A DNA stretch of 64,000 nt from Xenosphaeropsis pyriputrescens (GCA_022609375.1 JAGKQE010000039.1:186001-250000); one strand, 5' to 3'. Positions 12,426 through 24,492 are shown, numbered from the stretch's first letter. Program-made: numbers and translations. Notes: a model not told the origin generated them from the letters alone.

Positions 12426-13291
12426 ATGTCAGGAGTCATGTCTTCTGCGCGCCCACTCATCAATTGCCTGGTGCAATCATCGAGGCAATCGAAACAGCCG
12501 CTCTGCTTTCTCGCCCCGTCCTTCTACTGCGCCCAACAACATTCGGCCTTTTCGACCTCCACCAAGTCCTCGTTTCCTCGTGATATGAACCGCGAGAGAG
12601 GTGTCAGCACAGTCAGACGTACCGGCCCTCGACAGCCCCTCAGTGTTTCCAAGGAGCCTCTTCCTGTGCCTGTGTTGGACCCCAAGAAGCGCGCCAAGAT
12701 CGTTGTCGATGAGAATCATGGGCTCTACGACTTCTTTCACAGCAAAACGAAGGCGATGAGCACTCCAGAGGAAGACTATGCCCATGGGAGAGCTTGGACT
12801 GCCGAGGAATTGCGACACAAGAGTTGGGAAGATTTACATTCGTTGTGGTGGGTGTGCGCCAAGGAGAGAAACCGCATTTCTACGGAGAGCTACGAGAGGG
12901 AGCGTATAGAGGCTGGTTATGGAGATTTTGAGGCCAAGAGAAGAGACGGCTTTGTATGGGCTCCAATCTGAATGATTTTGTATCTTCTTGTGCCATTGGA
13001 TTGGAACAAGAGGGTGAAACGCACACAAATGGCAGGGGCTAATTCATTTCTCAGGTACGACGAACACAACGGGCTATCAAGCAAGTGTTGACGGAGCGCT
13101 ACTACTCGTGGGAAGAGGCAAGAAAGATTGCAAGGGATGATCCCGAGGTTGATTTGTCTGGGGAGGGTCCAGCGTATGTGATGCCAGATATGTTGGAGGA
13201 GGATATCGCAACAGAGTCCGAGGAGGAACTTCTAGAAGCTCAAGAGACTATCCCTGAGGAAAAGGAGACGCGCCCTGCAACTGCCATCTAA
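12426..13291 (+). CDS. MRPL4: Mitochondrial large-subunit ribosomal protein uL29m
   Basis: Exons 12426-12953 and 13055-13291, 254 aa; the intron is phase 0. The product is a component of the mitochondrial large ribosomal subunit (54S L4, bacterial L29 family) and acts in the mitochondrial matrix. Residues 1-50 are basic and Ser/Thr-rich with few acids, a mitochondrial presequence. The family core follows: GLYDFF, AWTAEELRHKSWEDLHSLWWVCAKERNR and, after the intron, VRRTQRAIKQVLTERYYSWEEA. The acidic C-terminal tail is usual in fungi. The intron is required: the first exon runs into a stop soon after the donor, while the second exon continues the conserved helix in frame. Its 3' end is 250 nt from the GDI gene on the same strand. 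Confidence 0.9.
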
Positions 13292-13540
13292 GACAGACAG
13301 CAGCAAGCATTGTGTAAAATATTATCTGTACCCTTATATTGTTTCAGGCAGGCTAGGCCTTCTGAGACCTTTCGGCCTTTGAAGCACATGCTCATATCGG
13401 GATCGCTTGTACATTTTTCCGTGCTTGTAGTACACTAGCTGTTGCCCCACAAACTCAGGGAGCTATTCCCCTCACACCGTAACGGAGTACATTACAACAA
13501 ACGCGCAGCTCGTGCAAATAACTTGTCCCACAACACAAAA

Positions 13541-15266
13541 ATGGAGTCTATCGAGGAGAAGTACGACTTTGTCATCCTTGGAACAGGTATATGCCATAAA
13601 GATTTCTGGACGTGGCTGTTTGTATTGACATTTCTCAGGACTTACGGAATGTATCTTGGCCTCCGTGCTCAGTACTGATGGCCATTTGGTCCTCCAGGTC
13701 GAACCACAATCGCATTACGGACAGTTAGTTTACAGCTTCAACTTTAAAGGGGCACCCACTGACCAAGAATTTACAGCGACACCGCGTCCGTTGATTTGGA
13801 AACTGTACGAACTCCTGATAAGCCCAATAAACCATGGTATGAGAAGCTAACACATCACAGCTCTTCAAGAAGTACGGCAACTACAAAGATGGCGAGGAAC
13901 CATGGGCGAAGTATGGCCGCAACAGAGACTGGAACGTTGATGTGCTCTCCAAGCTCATCATGTCCACTGGTGAGCTGTCCAGAATTCTGGCCACGATTCC
14001 AAAGGAATACATGTCCTACGCTCTTATCGCCGGATCCTACGTACAACAGGGGCGAGGTGCCAGCGCCACTATTGCGAAGCTCCCAACAACTCCAAACCAG
14101 GCCTTGAGATCTTCCTTGATGGGCATGTTTGAGAAGCTCAGAGTTAGAACTTTCATCGAGTGGATTGGCACTTACGATGAGAAGGACCCAGCTTCCCACA
14201 AAGGTCGGTATACCATGCCAATGTCCCCTGAATCATAGACTGATGATGTTTTGTAGGTCTCAACATGAGCACTTGCACAATGAAGGACGTCTACGACAAG
14301 TTTGGCCTTGAGGCCGGTACTCGCGATTTCATCGGTCACGCCATGGCCCTTTACACCACCGATGATTACATCACTGAGCAAGGCAAGGCACCAGAGGTTA
14401 TTGAACGCATCAAGCTCTACGGTAACTCCGTGTCAGAGCACGGCTCTTCTCCATATGTATATCCATTCTACGGTGTTGGAGAGCTCGCGCAGGCTTTCTC
14501 CCGAATTTCTGCAACTCACCGTGGTACTGTCATGCTCCGAACCTCAGTGGACAAGATCATCTACGATGGCCCAAAGGCATCTGGTATCGAGATGACTCTC
14601 AGACTCGAGGGTTCTGAGCCACAAACTTACACCACAAAGTTCGACAAGATCATTGCCGATCCATCTCACTTCCCTGAGAAGGTCACAGCGACTGGTCACC
14701 TCTTGAAGGCTATTTGCATTCTTACACACCCAATCGCTGGCACTGAGAACGCCGACTCGACACAGATCATTATTCCACAATCTCAGGTCGGTCGCAAGAA
14801 CGGTAAGTCAAACATCCCGAGTCTTTCTTTTTTTAAAGTTTGCCCCCTAATATGATTAGACATCTACGTCGCCATGGTATCATCTGCCCAGATGGTCTGT
14901 CCAAAGGGTTACTACATTGCCATCGTCACCACCATCGCGGAGACAAAGGCAAACCACCACCTCGAGCTCGAGCCAGGTCTTGCCCTCCTCGGCAAGATCG
15001 AAGAGCAGTTCATGGTAAGTCGCTAATCCACTGTCCTAAGCTCACCACGAAGTCCCTTTACTAACTTATATCAGGGCCCACCAATCCCACTTTACGAGCC
15101 AGCCGAGAGCGGTGCCAACGACAACATCTTCATCTCTAAGAGCTACGATGCCACCAGTCATTTCGAGACCATGACGGCGGATGCAAAGGACATCTACCGC
15201 CGGGCAGTGGGTAAGGAGATGGTCTTCCCCGAGCTGAGAAAGAAGTTGGGTGAGGATCAGGATTAG
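13541..15266 (+). CDS. Rab GDP-dissociation inhibitor, divergent copy
   Basis: Seven exons: 13541-13586, 13639-13723, 13777-13804 (28 nt), 13861-14203, 14257-14802, 14860-15014, 15075-15266; 464 aa, the family's usual length. Rab GDIs extract prenylated GDP-bound Rab GTPases from membranes and keep them soluble in the cytosol. Visible are the N-terminal nucleotide-like fold (VILGTGLTEC), the Rab-binding strand (KYGRNRDWNVD), FIEWIGTY, TMKDVYDKFGLE, the C-terminal SQVGRK, ANHHLELEPGL, GPPIPLYEP and FISKSYDATSHFE. Several normally invariant positions differ: HYGHD for HYGGE, FEKLR for FEKRR, FYGVGELAQAF for LYGLGELPQGF. These suggest either a second paralog or relaxed constraint. The 28-nt exon 3 is supported by restoring DTASVDLET in frame. 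It converges on the damaged GST gene. Confidence 0.87.
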
Positions 15267-15725
15267 ACTCTTCTTGTTGGACATTTGTTTGCGAACCACT
15301 CTACCTACCTACCTACTTTCCATTGATATAGCAACTGCGTTCGGCGTATTAGTTTGAATTGATCAGTACGGCGCGGCCGAATAACAAACAATTCCTGAAA
15401 ATATGTTATCTTTTGACTTGTCGTTCTTTTCGTTGAAGGGTTGTAGTTGGTTGATTAGTACCTTCGTCCAATGATGTGCACAGGAACGTACAGCGCTTTA
15501 TGTTTGTATGGCCTTGACCATCAAATAGGCTATGAATCCCCGTCTAAATATCGTATAAATGGGGTAGATTATCTAGTATATGTTGTGAACACACTGCTGC
15601 TCTTCTGCGTGAAAGATGTTACTTGGAGATGATGTCTGGAGGTCTGTTAACCACATATATGAATGACGTACAATTCAAGAGCAGGATACAGATGTTTTTA
15701 GAAAAATTCCCTCTTGACCCCGTTA

Positions 15726-16139
15726 TCATGTGCATGAACCTGTCAACACAGATATGAGGTTGAGGCATACATGAGTGAATCTATTTACAACGCGCACCCT
15801 CACTTGAAAGTGATGATGAATTCCTAATGGCTTCGTAGAGAGATTCTGGGTTGGATATTCTTGGATTGGCCGGTGTGGTTTCAGGGTAGACAACGAGGCG
15901 TTGAATGATGGTGAGAAAGTATTGACGATGATACAACTGATAGTGATGGCTATGGCGTGTGTCTTGACAGTTTGCCTCATGGCTTTCAAAGGACGCCAAT
16001 AACCTTTCGTCCAGATCGATGTGCTCTCGCCCGGTTCAGTCAAGATGGGATCGGCATGCGATTTTATAGGAGGACCTCTTGGGAACCAGCTGTTAGTTTG
16101 TGGTAGCCGGGGAACTCGATAGCAAGCTGTCTGACTCAT
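15726..16139 (-). CDS. Weak candidate ORF, unknown
   Basis: An open frame of 137 codons starting at an ATG. The middle part has plausible codon use and one hydrophobic stretch (AIAITISCIIVNTF). A perfect branch and acceptor motif (ACTAACAG) lies inside its first 60 nt, so a spliced gene in another frame is equally possible. No family is recognised. It may be chance. Confidence 0.18.
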   Translation of the reverse strand: MSQTACYRVPRLPQTNSWFPRGPPIKSHADPILTEPGESTSIWTKGYWRPLKAMRQTVKTHAIAITISCIIVNTFSPSFNASLSTLKPHRPIQEYPTQNLSTKPLGIHHHFQVRVRVVNRFTHVCLNLISVLTGSCT

Positions 16140-16456
16140 CTGGTTCAGGGTTTGATATCATGGATTACAACTCGTCTTGATGGGGTTCTGGGTGTTGTGG
16201 TTGGATTTACCACTTGAGCTGAGATTGGGTAGGAACAAAGGTTTGTCCTTCGCATTGAGCACCCAAGGGGGTGGAGGTGCTTGATTGCAATACGATCCTG
16301 GGTATTTGTGAAAGATACTCCTGACTGAAGGTAGTCTTGGAGTGGAACTTGTGCGTATAAGAGCTCCCACAAGTAAAATCCCTTCGGGGGTTTTCTGTCA
16401 TAACTTCCACCTTGAGACCCCGCCAGGTTGATCTGGAGTATGAATCTTTTGCTACA

Positions 16457-16491
16457 TTTTTCTTTTCTTTTCTTTTCTTTTCTTTTCTTTC
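16457..16491. repeat. TTTTC pentamer repeat
   Basis: Seven tandem copies of TTTTC/CTTTT in non-coding DNA between convergent genes. Confidence 0.8.
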
Positions 16492-17210
16492 TATATAGTG
16501 TTTGAAGCGTCGTATTGTGCTTTTATTTTTTGTTCTACATAAGCGTCGGTGAATCGTACAGAGGCACGCGAGTCTTTCAGCTTTTCATGTTTACTTTCTT
16601 TCATATTGGAGTAACATCAAATGTATGGGTGGTGCTAGTAATACCCTGGGACTACGCTTTTCGCTTCCAGTTCGAATGGCGACAAGCTGTGATCTTAGGA
16701 TACCTTGTACAGAGGATACGGTCTTGCATATTAACTAGCTAAGAGGCTTGTTTTAGTGTCAGCTATTAGATATCTACGCGTGAATATTACTTAGTACTGG
16801 TCCATGTTCTGTGAATATTGAATCTTTCGGGTTTCATCTTTAAGTTGGGGGTAATGGTGACTCTTGGTCCTCTATCGATTTTGGACCGCCCAGACTATAA
16901 AATCAAAGCAAATTGTATATTTCATTCGTTACTTTCGGCGTCAGTATTCAGTATCATCAGTATATACCATAGAGCATAGACACACCTTTTAAAGAATCGA
17001 GCTACCCACATCTCTCCTGGATGGTAATGTCTTTTGCTTTTATACTCAATTTGCAAGCAGAAGAGTTCATATCTGGCAAGTCGCCTCCACATTTTTCTTT
17101 CTAAGTTTGAACGTATACAATCAGCTCGAGGCGGGATCATACGCTACTCATGTCTCGTTTAGACTTTGTTATGTATTTGATCTGATATGTACATATTTCC
17201 TTTCCTAAAA

Positions 17211-18360
17211 TCAGCCTTCATATTTGCGGACAATGTATCCCCGACGAGGGAAGTGGATTCTCAAGCTGTTTGCAAGCTCGACAGTGATCTGATTGTAGTC
17301 TAGTCTGACAAGTTTGCCAAACTGAGGGTGAGCTCCTGGTGTTGTATTGGTAGTATATTAGACGCCAACCATTTTAAAGGATTTTAAGATCATGACTTAC
17401 TCCACGCTCTCAACTGCAACTATTTCTCCAAACAAAAATCCATGTGGGTCGAGTTCTACTGGTACAGAGGTAGCTCCAGATACGAAATATTCTGGCTCAC
17501 TGATAGACTTATGGATAAGCTTTAGAACCTCCTCCTGTGGGAGAATGTCTCTTTCTCGTGTTGGGAACTTTTCAAGCCTACAGCAGCATACATAATCAGC
17601 TCTGTGCACGGTACCAACGGAAAGATAGGGAACTGTTGATACCATGCATATATGTTGGGGAAGTTCCCCCGTCCAAATCCCGGTTCAGCCTTGACACCAA
17701 TATCATTCAAGATCCAGCGTACACCAAATCCAACATGCACATCCGCGAGACTCTGCTGATCCCCATTGATCCATGGCTTTGAGTCTCCAAGGAATTCACG
17801 CTCAATGATATCCAAAGCCGCGCGGAACTCCGCAAGAGCACTTGGGCGCAGACTTGGAAAGTCTGGACGACGGATGACTTCTATTCTCCAGTCAGAAATC
17901 TTCGGCCAAAGCACAGAGACGACAAAAGAGAGAAGATGTGAGCAGTACGGAAAATAGTCTCTCGATCCTTCACAAATTCAGGTGTCCACGCCTCTTGGGG
18001 GATAATCCGCAAAGCTAACCAGGTAGTGTTTGAACCGAAATCCTCGTACGCCTTGTCTGCGGGACTGTTCGGGAGGCGGCCATAGTTCTGTTGCAGAACT
18101 TCAATGATCAGGCTGCTGTCACAGAAGATGTCCTTGCCAATGGCGAGCAGCGGGATGCGTCAGTATGTGATGCCCAAACTCTCCAGCGCGGGGCGTGGGA
18201 GCAACGGGGACTGTTCCCAGCTTTTCAGAAGCGTGCCTGTGGCTGCGCACAAGGTGTGCACCTTTTGGCTGACTGGAGATGTTGCTGTGTATTTGTTAGT
18301 TTGTCTCTTTCGGGGGTTGGAATACGTACCATAGTCGATGAGGATGGGCGTAGGAGGCAT
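17211..18360 (-). pseudogene. Glutathione S-transferase-like gene, apparently broken
   Basis: The minus strand encodes a GST-like protein in five blocks: 18360-18330, 18284-17949, 17880-17643, 17577 to about 17397, and about 17340-17211. The first three introns have good donors, acceptors and branch sites and keep frame. Block 1-2 gives the thioredoxin-like N-domain (MPPTPILIDY, SPVSQKVHTLCAATGT, LPRPALESLGITY, RIPLLAIGKDIFCDSSLI). Block 3 gives the helical C-domain (RRPDFPSLRPSALAEFRAAL, GDQQSLADVH, FPNIYAW). The last blocks give the extra C-terminal module seen in some fungal homologs (FGKLVRLDY, RIHFPRRGY). Two lesions are visible. Codon 52 is TGA (18160-18162) where the family has Arg after ITY. 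At the final junction the strong donor and the acceptor join out of frame. The active enzyme would conjugate glutathione; this copy should yield at most a 51-residue fragment unless the stop is a sequencing error or is read through. Confidence 0.75.
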
Positions 18361-20474
18361 GGTGTTGAAGGTCAAATGATTCAAAGGGCTACAATATTCG
18401 AAACGTGAAATGGAAAGTTGTTCTTCTGTAGCATTGGTATTTGTCTTTAATTCGTCGACTGATTTCTTGATCTAGCTGCAAATTTACGGTTATTCTTACT
18501 AATCAGTGTGTTTTAAATCCATTCTGGATCTATCTTGTGTTTTGTTACATTTGAGAACATTAGATTGGTAGTCGTTGTCATTGTTCGATTTACAAGCTTC
18601 TGTAAATATACTATTTCGAATTCAACAATTTTTATTTTATTTAGATTATTTATAATTGAGGACTCAAATTGATCACGAACTCCTCATTGATCCAAAAGAG
18701 GATAGAGGTATTCCATCATCATTCTAACCTTAGGTAGCTATTCTAAAACCACAAAAGCTCTTCTTTTGGTTGACGTCAACGGATTGCAATACCCATAAGT
18801 AGGATGAGATGTGTCACTGAACCTCGGCATAATAGATATACATATGCACGTCGATCGCCCACATAAATACCGTCACTCATAAGTAGAGTATGATATGTAC
18901 TTGTAGATCTAGAAAGTCAGCCAGCACGATTTTGGACTTCTCATGAACCGTTTCCCCAAGTCATAACACCGATCTAGAAGCAAGAGTATCCATCTGCCAA
19001 GGTGTACCTGATCTTGTAAGAGGAGGGCATGCGATGATTATAAGTGCGGGGAGCACCAGATACCTAGAGAGAAAAGAGCACAAATAAAAGGAGGTAAGTA
19101 TAACTTTCCAATAAGTTCATGGTCTTTAAACAGCCCTATAGTCGTCAATGGTTATGAGGCTTTTTACCAAATTTGTGGCTCGCAATAACAATTCTGTATC
19201 TTTGTAGAACAGAATCCCGGGAGTTTGGCGTCATAAAATATATACACAGCATATATGCGCGTAGCCGCACCACATCTCACCAGAGCAATTGAGCCTCATC
19301 TTAATTATCACATCTGTGAAACTCACCGCCTTGGACCTCATCGGCGCCTGCATCACTGCCGTCAATGGCTTGACGACAGCTGACAGCCAGTTTGTTCTGT
19401 TTTCTTGGCTGTGCTTGGCCTTGCCAACATGGCCGACGGACACTGCAATAGTGCATCGTAGGAACATGTCGCCGCTACGAAAATGCCCGGGCCGAGCCTC
19501 TCATCACTGAACCCTTAAGGTATGAAGAAAGACAACATGACTGCGACCCCTTTTCCTGTTGCTCTACAAGTAGGAGCTTGACGGTTGATGCATCGTGATA
19601 AAGTGTTTCTGTGGATATCACTCCCGATGTTCCGTATGGAGTATGTATGTATGTACTCTACTGCACATACGTACTCATCCACGCCATCGTACCATCGAAG
19701 CTGGGCTGCATGAATGCCCGTACTCCGTAGATAGTCTACAGGGGCGCCGAGAAGGTGATTGGCGATGAGAACTTCGAGAACTCTGCTGTGCATCGGCACG
19801 ATAGTTTGACGTTACCCCTCGTGCAGATTCCCTGAGAATAGCATCAAAAGAGGATCTTTGGAGGGTCCATCAAAGCCGCCAGCTCTCACAGCCGCTCGGG
19901 GACTCAGGCGACATCGAATCGAATCTGAAGATATCTGTCCACTCTCGGATCACGGAGAGGAGCATCGCAGTCATTGTCTTCGATACGAACTCTCACTGAC
20001 TCGGCTGATGGAATGTCAATGCTCGCAACATCATAATCCCCTCACGCCCATCGACAATCTCCCCACACGCTCGAAACAGCGCCCATCCACTCCACGTTCA
20101 GCTCAGCACAGCAGCAATTCTGGTGGAAAGTTGGATATTTAGCGTAGTTGTCGGGGTGCTGTCTTCTTGGCTGTCCGTGCTTTACACAGCCTAGAAGGGC
20201 AATGCTTTCACAGTCGGTGAGAGCAACAATTAATCGTCGATCCACTTCTGTACCGTTGCGTTGTGGGATCAACACCGCCTTCAAGCATTCTGTAACGTCT
20301 CCACATTCCGAAGGATTGACACTGCTACTTGTACTTTTCTGCTGACTACTCAGATCATACAGGTGCAACATATACTCAATACGTTTGGTGAAAGCTGTTG
20401 TCTGTTCTCCTTGATACCCATTCTTCAACGATACTACTACTACTCTATTCCACGTGTCTTTCAGCTACGACATC
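18361..20474. other. Divergent intergenic region between GST remnant and PLD
   Basis: About 2.1 kb. 18600-18660 is strongly AT-rich. Short frames at 19231-19510 and 19858-20428 overlap on both strands without ATG or domain support. The final 150 nt before the PLD start are C/T-rich, as in many fungal leaders. Confidence 0.5.
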
Positions 20475-23400
20475 ATGGGATTCTTCAGTGATGCCTTGGA
20501 CAGCATTAAGCATGCTGTGAATGAGCTCGAGGGTGGTGACAGCCAGCAGCAACAGAGCAACTCTGTTGAAGCCACCGGGACCTCAGCTCAGGTTCATGAT
20601 GCAGTATTGAACCGCTTTAACAGTTTTGCTAAGCCAAGGGAGGGCAACTCTATCAAATGGCACGTAGACGGTTGCAACTATTTCTGGGCTGTCTCTGAGG
20701 CGCTTGAAAATGCCCAAGAGAGCATCTGGTATGATAACGTATTATCCTAAGGCGAATTGATATGCTGACAAGCTTAGGATTCTGGATTGGTGGCTTTCGT
20801 AAGTAATTTTTTGAGATTTTCCGGACATAACAGAGATAATGAAAGAAGAAGACCCGCTGAGCAGTCAAATTCTCAATGACTTAAGAATTAATACTAACGC
20901 GAATGTATCATCAAGACCAGAGCTGTACCTGCGCCGTCCTCCTGCTGCCAACGAGCAGTACAGACTTGACCGCATGTTGCAAGCTGCTGCTGAGAGAGGC
21001 GTCAAAGTCAACATCATTGTTTACAAGGAGGTTACCCAGGTATTGACTGGTGAGTTATCAAACCCGAATTAATTTTGGGCACCCGCTGACACGTGATATC
21101 AAGTCTGCTCTGCTCACACCAGACATGCTCTGGAGGAGGTAAATGGAACACCCCGGCTTGGGATCTGGATTTGACTAACACCGTAATAGCTTCATGAGAA
21201 CATTCACGTTTTCAGACATCCAGATCATGTTCCAGATGCTGAAGAGTTCGTAGAAGACTTAAAGGGTAATATTGATGATTGGGTCAAATGATTCATGTTG
21301 GCTAACACATGCAACAGACTTTTTCAAGCCACATGAGCTTAACAGCCTCGATAAGAAATCCATCCAGTCGATCTATGGACGTCACCATGAAAGTAAGAGA
21401 GAAGAGAGAGCGCAAGAAGGCGACGACGAGGTAAGTAGTATCCGTTGTTATAATTGCATCATCTAACATGGGAACATAGGTCTTATATGTATGTGATCCC
21501 TGAATGTCGAATCCCGTGACCCAGATCTGGCAATGAGCACTCAGTATGAGTGGGCTTTTTACATCAAATGATGCCATTTTCTCCTCGAGATATTTGTACT
21601 GATTTTGAATTTCTACAGTGGGCACATCACGAGAAGCTCTGCATTGTAGATGGAACCCTCGCCTTTATGGGAGGTCTCGATCTTTGCTTCGGCCGATGTA
21701 AGTGCTGCTTGTGACAAGACATGCTTACTTGCTAATTCAATCAGGGGATACGCATGATCATCCAATTGCTGATGCTCACCCATCTAACCTTGAAAATATC
21801 CTTGTGCCTGGTCAAGATTTTAACAATGCACGCATCTTTGACTTCCAGGATGTTGGCAAGAAGTGGGAAGACAACAAGCTGAACAGAACTGAGGATTCTC
21901 GTATGGGATGGAGTGACAAGAGTATGTCCCTGGTGGGACCCGTTGTCCAGGACTTGAAAATGCACTTCGCACAGAGATGGTAGGTCATTCATGGCTTTGT
22001 CCGTTCTACAATGCTGACATTAGGCCAGGAACTTCATCTATGATGTTAAGTACAAGATGAAGGATGAACTTAAGAAGTACAGTGCTGTGTTCGCTCACCA
22101 CGACATCGGCGAGACCCGAATTCTTGATAACGAGGTTGGTAATGGAAACGTAAAGCTTCAACTGTGCCGAAGTGCTTCTAAATGGTCGCATGGTGTTGAC
22201 ACCGAATGCTCTATCGCAAATGCTTACATTAGACTTATCGAGGAGTCTCAGGTAAGGGCCTCGCGCATAATGCATAATTGGCTGTCGCTAAACGTTTTCT
22301 AGCATTTTGTTTACATTGAGAACCAATTCTTCATTACTGCCACCGACCAGGAAGATGGTGCAGTCAAAAACCAAATTGGAGCTGCTATTGTTAGACGCGT
22401 CATCAGAGCAATCGAGGACGGTCAAAAGTACAAGATGATCATCTGTATTCCAGCCGTCCCAGCTTTTGCTGGTGATCTCCATGACGATAGTTCTCTTGGT
22501 ACGAGAGCAATCATGGAGTACCAGTACTCGTCAATCAGCCGTGGAGATAGATCCATCTTCGGAAAGATCAGGGCAACCGGTGCTAACCCAGAAGACTATA
22601 TCACCGTTTTCAACCTCCGCAACTACGACCGACTCCGCGTGGACGCTACCATGTCTCGCCGCGAAGATGAGGCTGGTGTAGACTATAACACCGCCCGTAG
22701 AGAGGCTGATGACATGGTCGGAGCTGGCTACAACGGTGAAGGTGAAGGAACGCGTGGAACGGATAACTATGACGGTTACCAACGCGCTGCCACCAACCTC
22801 GGAGACCCATCCTCGGGCATGGACAGCATCAGTGCATGCTACACGCTTGACGGCCCCGACGTCCGCGAAGTTCCCTGGGAAGCCGGCGGAAATGTCAGTG
22901 AGATCGACGCCTATGTCTCCGAAGAGCTGTACATTCACACCAAGCTACTCATCCAGGATGACCGAAAGGTTATCTGTGGCTCTGCTAACCTCAACGATCG
23001 CTCGCAACTTGGTTCTCATGACTCTGAGATTGCTTTGGTCATTGAGGATTCTACCCAGGTTGAGTCTACTATGAACGGTGAGCCATGGACTGCCTCCAAA
23101 TATGCTGCTTCGCTCCGTCGTTTCATCTTCCGCAAGCATCTCGGTCTCCTCAAGTGGCAGGACCCAGCGCGTCCTGACGGCAACTCTCACCCTGTCACCG
23201 TCTGCGACAACGACTACGACTGGGACTCCACTGAGGATCAGATGGTTGCTGACCCGCTGTCCGAGGAATTCGAGCAGTTGTGGAACGGTACCGCAGCTAC
23301 CAACACCGAGGTCTTCAACAAGGTTTTCCACCCAGTTCCCGCCGACAATGTGCGCAACTGGGACGACTACAAGACTTTCTTCTCGGATGTCTTCGTCTTC

Positions 23401-23643
23401 CCTACTGAGGACAAGAAGGATGATGATGATGATAAAAAGGAAGAGGATGCCAAAAAGAACAAGTATGGCCACGTTGTCAAGCAAGAGTTCTCCGAGGGCG
23501 AGGAGGGTGTCAGAGAGGTCAAGGAGCAACTGGCTCGTGTTAGGGGAACTCTGGTTCAGATGCCACTCAACTTCTTGGTTGATATTGATATGGCTAAAGA
23601 GGGACTTTCCTTCAACCCTATCACTGCTCCTATTTACACTTAG
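20475..23643 (+). CDS. Phospholipase D, two HKD motifs
   Basis: Eleven exons: 20475-20728, 20778-20798, 20916-21049, 21104-21138, 21190-21265, 21318-21430, 21480-21488, 21619-21697, 21745-21979, 22029-22251, 22303-23643; 839 aa. The enzyme hydrolyses phosphatidylcholine-type lipids to phosphatidic acid at membranes. Catalytic motif 1 is H218-x-K220-x4-D225, inside WAHHEKLCIVDG; motif 2 is H605-x-K607-x4-D612, followed by GSANLNDRS. YIENQFF and the GGLDLCFGRWD stretch are further PLD hallmarks. There is no PX or PH domain at the N-terminus, so it is the short fungal class rather than a full Spo14/PLD1. Exon 7 is only 9 nt (Val-Leu-Tyr) and is needed to join the charged linker to the first HKD block. 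The start is the ATG of MGFFSDALD. An Asp run followed by Lys/Glu-rich sequence lies near residue 755. Confidence 0.92.
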
Positions 23644-23689
23644 ATATCGATTTGAGCTGTAGTTGGGATGTTTGACTGAATAGGCAAGA

Positions 23690-23695
23690 AATAAA
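23690..23695 (+). terminator. Poly(A) signal AATAAA of the PLD gene
   Basis: A canonical AATAAA hexamer 47 nt after the PLD stop codon. Fungal 3'-end signals are loose, so this is suggestive only. Confidence 0.4.
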
Positions 23696-24492
23696 GCCAC
23701 GATTGCAGAAAAGAATAAATCGAAGTCATTTTGAGATGCTTTACTTGCCCAGATCTTCCGTGATGCAACTACCCTCTCCGAGAATACAGATACAGCTTTG
23801 AATAGCTGAACGTCTCTAATGATTCTACCACTCTTGATTACTGCATAGCTTCTGACCGTTCTCAGCTGTGAATCATCATGGAGCCCGAAAGGTTCTGTCG
23901 CTCTAGGTAATTCTTCAACCTCCACTAACTGGCTCCACCATATAAGATCTGGGCGAGTAAAGACAGGTTTAAGACAAGATTTTGTTTTCCATATTATGTC
24001 TTCAGGCGCAACCTATTTCCAAGTTTGTACTCAAGGCCTGTTTATAGCTCTCTAGGTATTCAACGGATTCCTCGATTACGACCTCGTGAATGCAACTTCG
24101 GTGTTTGACGGTTCTACGCACGAGATGGGAGTTCTCGACGATGATCCTCAGCTGCATTACGTCGTTGGGATCGCTTACGTAAACAGAAGTGTCCGGTAAA
24201 GTTGGTGCCGACTCTGTCGCTGCTCCAGCGTGCAGAAGCTCAACGAAGGGGTGCTGGCCCCGCTACGGCAGCGCCAACGAAGCTTACCTTACCTTACCCT
24301 GTGCCTGCATTTCATCGAGCTCATCATCTCACGTCTCACCTCACCTTTCACCTTCCCCATCCAAAACATCCAAACAAATCTGCAGAATCAGCCTGTAAGA
24401 TCTCTCACACCCCACAGTCGCCTCTCCATCTCGCATGACGATGTCCATATCCATCCCAGACATTCCCTCAACCATCCCTCCTCTCAGCGGGG
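23696..24492. other. Intergenic region upstream of ACBP
   Basis: About 800 nt. The distal part contains only antisense frames running out of PLD. 24270-24490 is C/T-rich with CTCACCTCACC words and leads to a TATA box, so it is probably the ACBP promoter. Confidence 0.5.

Larger units (their letters stand above)
15267..17210. other. Intergenic region between convergent GDI and GST genes
   Basis: Nearly 2 kb between two convergent genes, longer than needed for two 3' UTRs. It includes a weak open frame (15726-16139, minus) and a TTTTC repeat. No other coding signal is visible. Confidence 0.5.

Noticed and set aside
17522..17914. GST C-domain as a separate short gene with its own start
   Set aside because: It joins upstream and downstream blocks by good introns into one GST gene; the apparent start is internal.
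22945..23925. 326-codon open frame antisense to the PLD last exon
   Set aside because: It is explained by codon bias of the sense gene, has no ATG-led domain, and overlaps a fully conserved PLD exon.
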